Shown one piece after another: positions 58,355 to 64,000 of a stretch of 64,000 nucleotides of DNA (positions are counted from its first letter, which is position 1; every line of letters begins with the position of its first letter). A program made the translations under genes and the position numbers. The notes beneath the pieces are model-generated. The model did not search any database. It had not been told where the DNA came from and worked only from the letters and a program-made list of their open reading frames with translations. Source of the stretch: Magnolia sinica (lineage: Eukaryota; Streptophyta; Magnoliopsida; Magnoliales; Magnoliaceae); NCBI RefSeq assembly GCF_029962835.1, contig NC_080573.1, positions 40,045,001-40,109,000 of the forward strand. The letters are read 5' to 3'.

Positions 58355-60486
58355 ATGTCTACGAACAAGGTGGTGCTACTCTGTAAATTAGGAGGCGAAT
58401 TCATTTGGGAATCCAGTAACGTATATTACAAGGGCGGCACAAACCGGATTGTTCATGTTGATCGAGCGATCAATTACCTCAATCTGCTACGCGAAGTGTG
58501 TGGGATTTGCAAGTTAACCGACATTAGCAGCATCCAATATAAATATCCTGGTCTAGATTTGGATTCACTTGTGTCGATTGAGAATGATGATGATATATCA
58601 CATATGATGGAAGCATTTCTTCAAAGCAATGAGCCTATTCAGCTATTTGTTTTGTGTGCCCAAAAGCCTTCAATCCCCAGGTACTTCACTACAAATTTAT
58701 TCTTTTACTCAGTTATGTAGTTCACTGGTTCGTCCTCTCTAGTTACTAACTTTGTTTCTTCAGTAATCTGATGCAGAATGTTGATACTGGAAATGCTCAA
58801 GCATCATTGCAGCATTTACATGGAGGTTATAAAGCACTTGCATCTTCTTCACATAATGTTGATGCCAATAACCATGATGTTCCAAGTGCATCAAATGATT
58901 TGAATAATCCTGTCAACAACATGCAGAAAGTGATGCCTGTTTTAAAAGAAGGCCAAGAATTTAAAAATGCAAATGCTTTCCACGAGGCTTTAAGGGAGTA
59001 CGCTATACGTTCAAATTTCCAATACAGGCGAACCAGGTCAGGCCATGGCCGTTTTCAGGCGAAATGCATTAAAGATGATTGCTTATGGTGTATACGTGCA
59101 TGTAAGCTTCCTAACAAGCCTACATTCAAGATAAAATTATTGAAGGGAAACCATACTTGTAATGCCGCAAATGAGCCAACAATGTCAAACACAAAGACGC
59201 ATCAACAAGCCAATAGGAAATGGATTGCAACTTTGGTCAAGGATCGACTCCGGAAAAATTTGGATTGTACACCCAAAGATATCGTCGATGAGATTAGTCG
59301 AGAATACAAGATCGAAGTAAGTTATGATAAAGCTTGGAGGGGTAAAGAATTGGCACTAAAAGAGATGCACTTTGAATTATCCTATCCAGATCTTAGGATG
59401 CTTTGCAAGGATATTGAGATGACAAATCCAGGAAGCATGGCAAAGCTTAGCAGGTCATCTGACAACTCATTAAGACTTTTTATTGCATATAAAGCTGCAG
59501 TTTGTGGTTTCAAGAAAGCATGCCGACCAGTTGTGAGGCTTGAGCATATGAAGAAAGGAGGAGAATACCCAGGTGAGTGGTTCTTCGCCTCGGCCATTGA
59601 TGCTACCTGCGTTGATTTCCCAGTCTCATATGCATTTGTTGAATCAGAGAGCATAGAGAGTTGGAAATGGTTTTGTGGGGAGTTGACTCAAGTGTTGGAA
59701 AGTATATCTGGATTAACATTTATATCAGATAGGCAGGAAGGAATTCTTGAAGATGTTCGTGATTTCTTTCCATATGCATGTCATCGTTACCGTCTCAAGG
59801 GGCTGTTTGATGAAATTCGGCAGAAGTTCGAATGTGATGAATTGTTGGATCTTTTTAGGAGTGCAACTTATGCACCATTTCATTCTGAATTTGATGATTG
59901 CATGCGTCAGATTCAGGGTAAATATAAAGAAGCATGGAATTTTGTAAAGGATATTAATCCTAAGCACTGGGCCACATCTCACTTTGAAGGGAAGTTTAAT
60001 GTTTACTGTGATTACCTTCCATTCCATATGTTGTATATGGTTGTGTGTTGGGGAAATTGGCCTATCACTCTTAGTTTGTTAAGGTTGCACGGTGATATCA
60101 CAAGGGCATTTAGCTGTAGATTTGAAGAAAGTTCAGAGTGCACGACAATCTTTGTCTCCTGTGTTCAAGATGTTATTTCTAGTGTAGAGAAAGACTCAGA
60201 GCGTTATTTTGTATCAGGTAGTGCAACAGAGTTCGAGGTTGTTGTGAAAGGTGAAGGGGCATTTAAGGTGGATATTCAACGTGGAGCATGCCCATGTTTG
60301 TTCTCTCAAAGACATGCGTACCCTTGCGAACATGTTATTGCAGCTATCCTATACAGTGGATGTAATGTGTATGAATTCCTTGATTACTTCACTGTTGCCA
60401 AATACCGGGAGACATATTCAGAGGTTATTCATCCATTGACGTTTAAGCCTGAGCTCATGAAGAAGAGAAAATATGTACATCATTAA
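58355..60486 (+). CDS. MUSTANG-type domesticated MULE transposase with PB1 domain
   Basis: Two coding exons, 58,355-58,680 and 58,764-60,486, are joined by an 83-bp GT/AG intron within a Ser codon. The chosen ATG gives MSTNKVVLLCKLGGEF, the usual PB1 start; an in-frame ATG at 58,268 would add 29 unlikely hydrophobic residues. Exon 1 is a PB1 domain ending ENDDDISHMMEAF. Exon 2 has a linker, a MuDR-type region (FKNANAFHEALREYAIRSNF), a conserved helical region with DIVDEISREYKIEVSYDKAW, the MULE core and a SWIM finger (CPCLF...CEHV). Domesticated PB1-MULE-SWIM proteins form the MUSTANG-B group, thought to act as nuclear regulators. Of the core motifs, the second Asp (FISDRQEGI) remains. The first (family D-K/G-T, here RLEHMKK), the CxxH-like site (CHRYRLKG) and the late Glu region look lost, so cleavage activity is not expected. 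About 680 residues with both frames open argue for a functional host gene. No terminal repeats flank it. Confidence 0.85.
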
Positions 60487-60900
60487 CCCATTGGGCTCAA
60501 CTAGGATGATGGCGATGAAATTATTGATGTTTTCCAACTGATGAACAAATTATGTCACACACAACATGGTGGGTCCCACATTGCTGGTGTTGGTGAGGAT
60601 TCCTGTCGTGGGATGGATTGTGCCATGTTTCTTAGGTTCCATTTGACATGTGTCATAAGCATTATGTGAGTAAGAGTGATCTCAATTTGGTTATTTTATT
60701 ATGATTACTATTTCAAGGATGATGATGATGAATGTTTAGCGTTTGGTGTGAACACAAATTGTTATGTCATAAATTAATGATGAACTATGTAAATTATTTT
60801 TTTACTTTGTTTTTTTTTTTTAAATAATTAAATTACTTATGCTAAGAATTTATTAATAAAATTCTACAAATCGATTTAATAATATAAATAAATAAATAGT
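60487..60900 (+). other. 3' flank of the MUSTANG-like gene
   Basis: AT-rich sequence after the stop, with ttaataaaat near 60,850 as a possible polyadenylation signal. No further coding sequence is seen. Confidence 0.4.
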
Positions 60901-61600
60901 GAAAAAACAATCTCCTTGGCAGAACTATCAGATGGTTAAGATCCCTATCCATATGATTTTTAAGCTGCCATACACTGCACACAACCCTACCAGCATAGCA
61001 CTTGCCCCTAATAATAGAGGACTTGTACGGAAGCGGCCTCCTTTCTGAAAAGGCAGGTCTACGTATGCTACATTTCTAGTGGCTTAGGTTCTAGCATGTG
61101 TCACAACCCAGTGGTCTGCATATTCTTAGATGATCCCCTGATTTGAATTGTCCATTTTCACAACGCTACCTTATAATCGCGATTAATTGATGATCCAAAT
61201 CAATGAATTTTATAGTTTGAATACAAGCTATTTACACCCAATTTTGGCACACACTCGTGCACCAATAATATGATTCCGTCACATGTCAGCACTAGGCGCC
61301 TAATAATGATAAAATCGTACTCACACTTGAAGATATATTTCATCCTCTATCTTTCAACGACACGCCACCTATCAAAAGTGAAGTGGCGAAGAACCTTGTG
61401 CATTATTGCAGAAAAGATGAAGCAACGAATAACACGTAGCCCTAATTCATGAGGCAAATATTACCAAGGCAATGTTTTTGACAAGTTTATAAAAGACCCA
61501 CCGGGACAGATATTATCACAAATCTGGATATGCTTGGTAAAGCCTTCTCACAATTCGTCTAAAATGGGAGATATTTCCAAAGATGTTCAGTGCTCCCGCA

Positions 61601-61820
61601 GTAATTATGAATATTTGAGAATGGGATCAACATCACATCATATGAGAACCAATCAATAATTATGAATATTTGAGAATAGGATCAACATCAGAGCATATGA
61701 GAACCAATCAGTAATTTTGAATATTTGAGAATGGGATCAACTTCAGAGCATATGAGAACCAATGGAAATTATGAATATTTGAGAATGGGATTAACATCAG
61801 AGTATATGAGAACCAATGGA
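61601..61820. repeat. Four tandem copies of a 55-bp unit
   Basis: The unit is taattatgaatatttgagaa followed by tgggatcaacatcagagcat and atgagaaccaatc. Four copies have a few substitutions each (for example atcaacttcag in the third). They lie in sequence of unknown origin. Confidence 0.85.
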
Positions 61821-63747
61821 TTGTGTCTCAATCTGGATCCAACGAGACTGACCCTATAAGATCTATGAATCTTCATGGCCATGATGGCAAGAGATCTGAA
61901 AACAGTTTTTGATATTTGAAGATCTCTTAAGCTAGATGAGATGATCAAAGAACAATTGAATATCATAACTACTAAGAATCGTGGATTGGCAAGGAAACTG
62001 AATAGGGTTTCGTCGCCTCCTAGAGGCCTATAAAATGAGAACACGACGAAGAGCTTTAGGCCTACACCAAACACAATCAGTCTATACAATGCAACACTAC
62101 TTTTTATCTTAATTTAGTTTTAATCCCTCCATTTCTGTCCAACCATGCTGATAAACGTCTAATGTTAATTTAGTTAGATCATTATTATCCAATGCCATTG
62201 TTACAGTACTTTTATGTAATGCCCTAAAACCCTACACCCGAGTATCAGTGACTCAGGTCCCAAATTCGAGTGTGTTAACTAATTAATGAATGAATACTCT
62301 TAAAAACACACCTTTTTTTAAATTTTTTTTAATTTTTTTTATTTACATTTAGCAATTGGCATTTACTTGGTATACATTAAACAAGAGAAAAAGTGAAATT
62401 TTCTATTAAAGTCCAAATATTACATAAACAACTCACATGTGTAACTTGTTACAAATTGAAATGCACACACAAGTCCTACTAAGTATAAACCTAAACTACT
62501 AGTGGTGAACGCTCCAAGAGTTTCGCCGCATCATAGCTCCCTTTTAGCTCCTCCAGTACTTGTTGTATGTTCGAATATTAAAAGGATGAGTGTCCATCTC
62601 AATGAGAAACCCACTAAGATTTGAAACACAACATATTAATCAAGTATAGTTTTTCAAATAGAATTAGCAATTCACAAACATAATATTCACACATATTAAT
62701 TTTGCTTAAATGCATGCATGCATGAAATGCTTTTAGACCTGGGGATGTACATTTAGCTGGCAATTTGGGAATAAAACCCACCATGCAAAAACGGTCGACC
62801 CATAGTGAACTAGTCATCCAACAAAATACCCTACAATACTACTCGCAATGACTAACCACCTAGTAAAATTCCATGAAAAGGATGATCCATAATGATCTAG
62901 TCATTTAACAAAATACTCCATGGTACGACCTACAATGATTAGTCACCCATTGAAATCTACATGCCATGTATGCATGATTAGCCCAATATTTATTAGTCTA
63001 ATTTACAAAACAATAAATTAGGATAAACCATTCAACTATGGCCAAACATGATAATTCAAGTTAACATTTCCATCACAAGTCCAAATCTAGATATTTCAAA
63101 GGGTTCAACCCAACAAGCTGCTTAGGCAATTAAGTCCAATTAAGGACACATTTAGGGTTTATCCCACAAGTTGGGCACAATATTTCACAAAGATGAAATT
63201 TATAAATCGAATTGTTATTGTTTTTCCAAGACAAAGGCCACTGCTTCAAGGTATGATTCCACATGTGTTGCAACCATTCATAAATTGCACCTCCTATAAA
63301 TTCAATTACATGGCAATCCAAACCACACAAATGAACCATATCCCACAAATTCACAATTTACATGAATAGTATCCAATTGCCACATTCAAATTTGATTAAT
63401 CCCAATTCCACGTTTTCATGAATCTATGCATAATAACATTCAAACACATAACTTAAAGCATGTTAGCATTCAAATTCATGTGAATCATACAAGAATAGAG
63501 GTATGTTCATATGGTATTATACACTCAAGAGTCCCTATATATGAATCATTCTAAACAAAAGAGTTAAATATGTGATTAATGATCTACTCATATGATTCAA
63601 TGATAAAAAATTACACTTCTAAACATGGATTTCAAGAACTACACATGTTTTCACAATTGCAAATTGACAACACAATGCAATAATGAAAACTAACACCAAC
63701 CTAAAATGTCGGGACAAGCTTGAGGGTTAGATTATCACCTTTTGGGT

Positions 63748-63815
63748 GTGTTGCGACCTAGTGGTGATAGGGCACGAGATCAGGCTTTAGGATCGAATCC
63801 TACTAAGACTTTCCA
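63748..63815 (+). mobile_element. tRNA-derived SINE head (candidate)
   Basis: gacctagtggtgatagggc resembles the A-box region of plant SINEs (GCCTAGTGGTTAGGGC). About 25 bases on, ggatcgaatcct resembles a B-box (GGTTCGAATCC). The spacing fits a pol III internal promoter. The 3' body and tail could not be delimited. Confidence 0.4.
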
Positions 63816-64000
63816 AACATTGCATAGTTATGATCGATGTACTACATATTTTGATTGAACTAGATCCAAAATTAAAATGGATTTAATGGTTTAGATTTAA
63901 TTGTGGAACATGAATTTGGGGATTTGAAATCTAATTGCACCATAAAAAATAATAATAGAGTAAAAGTAATAACTAATAATAATAATAATAATAATGACAT

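Larger units (their letters stand above)
60901..64000. other. AT-rich spacer without a recognised gene
   Basis: No conserved protein on either strand. It contains the 55-bp tandem repeat at 61,601-61,820, a TATA-like cctataaaatgag near 62,028 with no ORF behind it, a (t)n/(a)n-rich zone near 62,320, and tgtaatgccctaaaacc at about 62,214, which could be the edge of an old LTR. A SINE-like head lies near 63,750, and the window ends in (ataat)n-like repeats. Confidence 0.5.

Noticed and set aside
62020-62100. Endogenous pararetrovirus leader suggested by cctataaaatgag
   Set aside because: No pararetroviral protein motif or primer site was seen nearby. A TATA box alone is not enough.

Overview
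The window looks like nuclear DNA of a flowering plant. Its genes have many introns, and it carries Sirevirus-type copia elements, a gypsy element with very long LTRs, MULE and CACTA DNA transposons and RTE LINE ends. Spacers are rich in 'gtgggacccaccatgatg'-like text. I associate that spacer style with magnoliids (Lauraceae, Magnolia relatives), but this is inference and no diagnostic gene settles it.

Layout. (1) 1-12,560 is a gene-derived region on the + strand. It starts with a soluble inorganic pyrophosphatase gene: leader exon, leader intron and six coding exons, with no recognisable last exon. Exon-sized scraps of unrelated host genes follow in the same orientation: kinesin-5-like, class I trehalose-phosphate synthase and UBA5-like, plus two unidentified exon-like pieces. 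(2) 12,560-55,900 is a nest of mobile elements. A CACTA end lies in the 5' LTR of Sirevirus copy 1, which lies in a gypsy element on the - strand. The gypsy LTR abuts the 5' LTR of Sirevirus copy 2, which lies at or in the repeat arm of a large MULE. The left sides of all these elements are missing, which a single breakpoint near 12,560 could explain. The MULE has a transposase gene on the - strand, split by a 5.6-kb solo LTR with a perfect 5-bp target duplication. It also has a second gene on the + strand and three blocks of 21-bp repeats. (3) 55,900-60,900 holds an intact-looking two-exon gene for a MUSTANG-type protein: PB1, MuDR-like region, decayed transposase core and SWIM finger. (4) 60,900-64,000 is AT-rich, with a small tandem repeat and a SINE-like head, and has no recognised gene.

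Only the pyrophosphatase and MUSTANG-like genes are candidates for working host genes. The retroelements are treated as fossils; all three with internal regions are visibly broken. The most unusual point is that a protein domain in the third ORF of both Sireviruses (downstream of pol) also appears in the second gene of the MULE.
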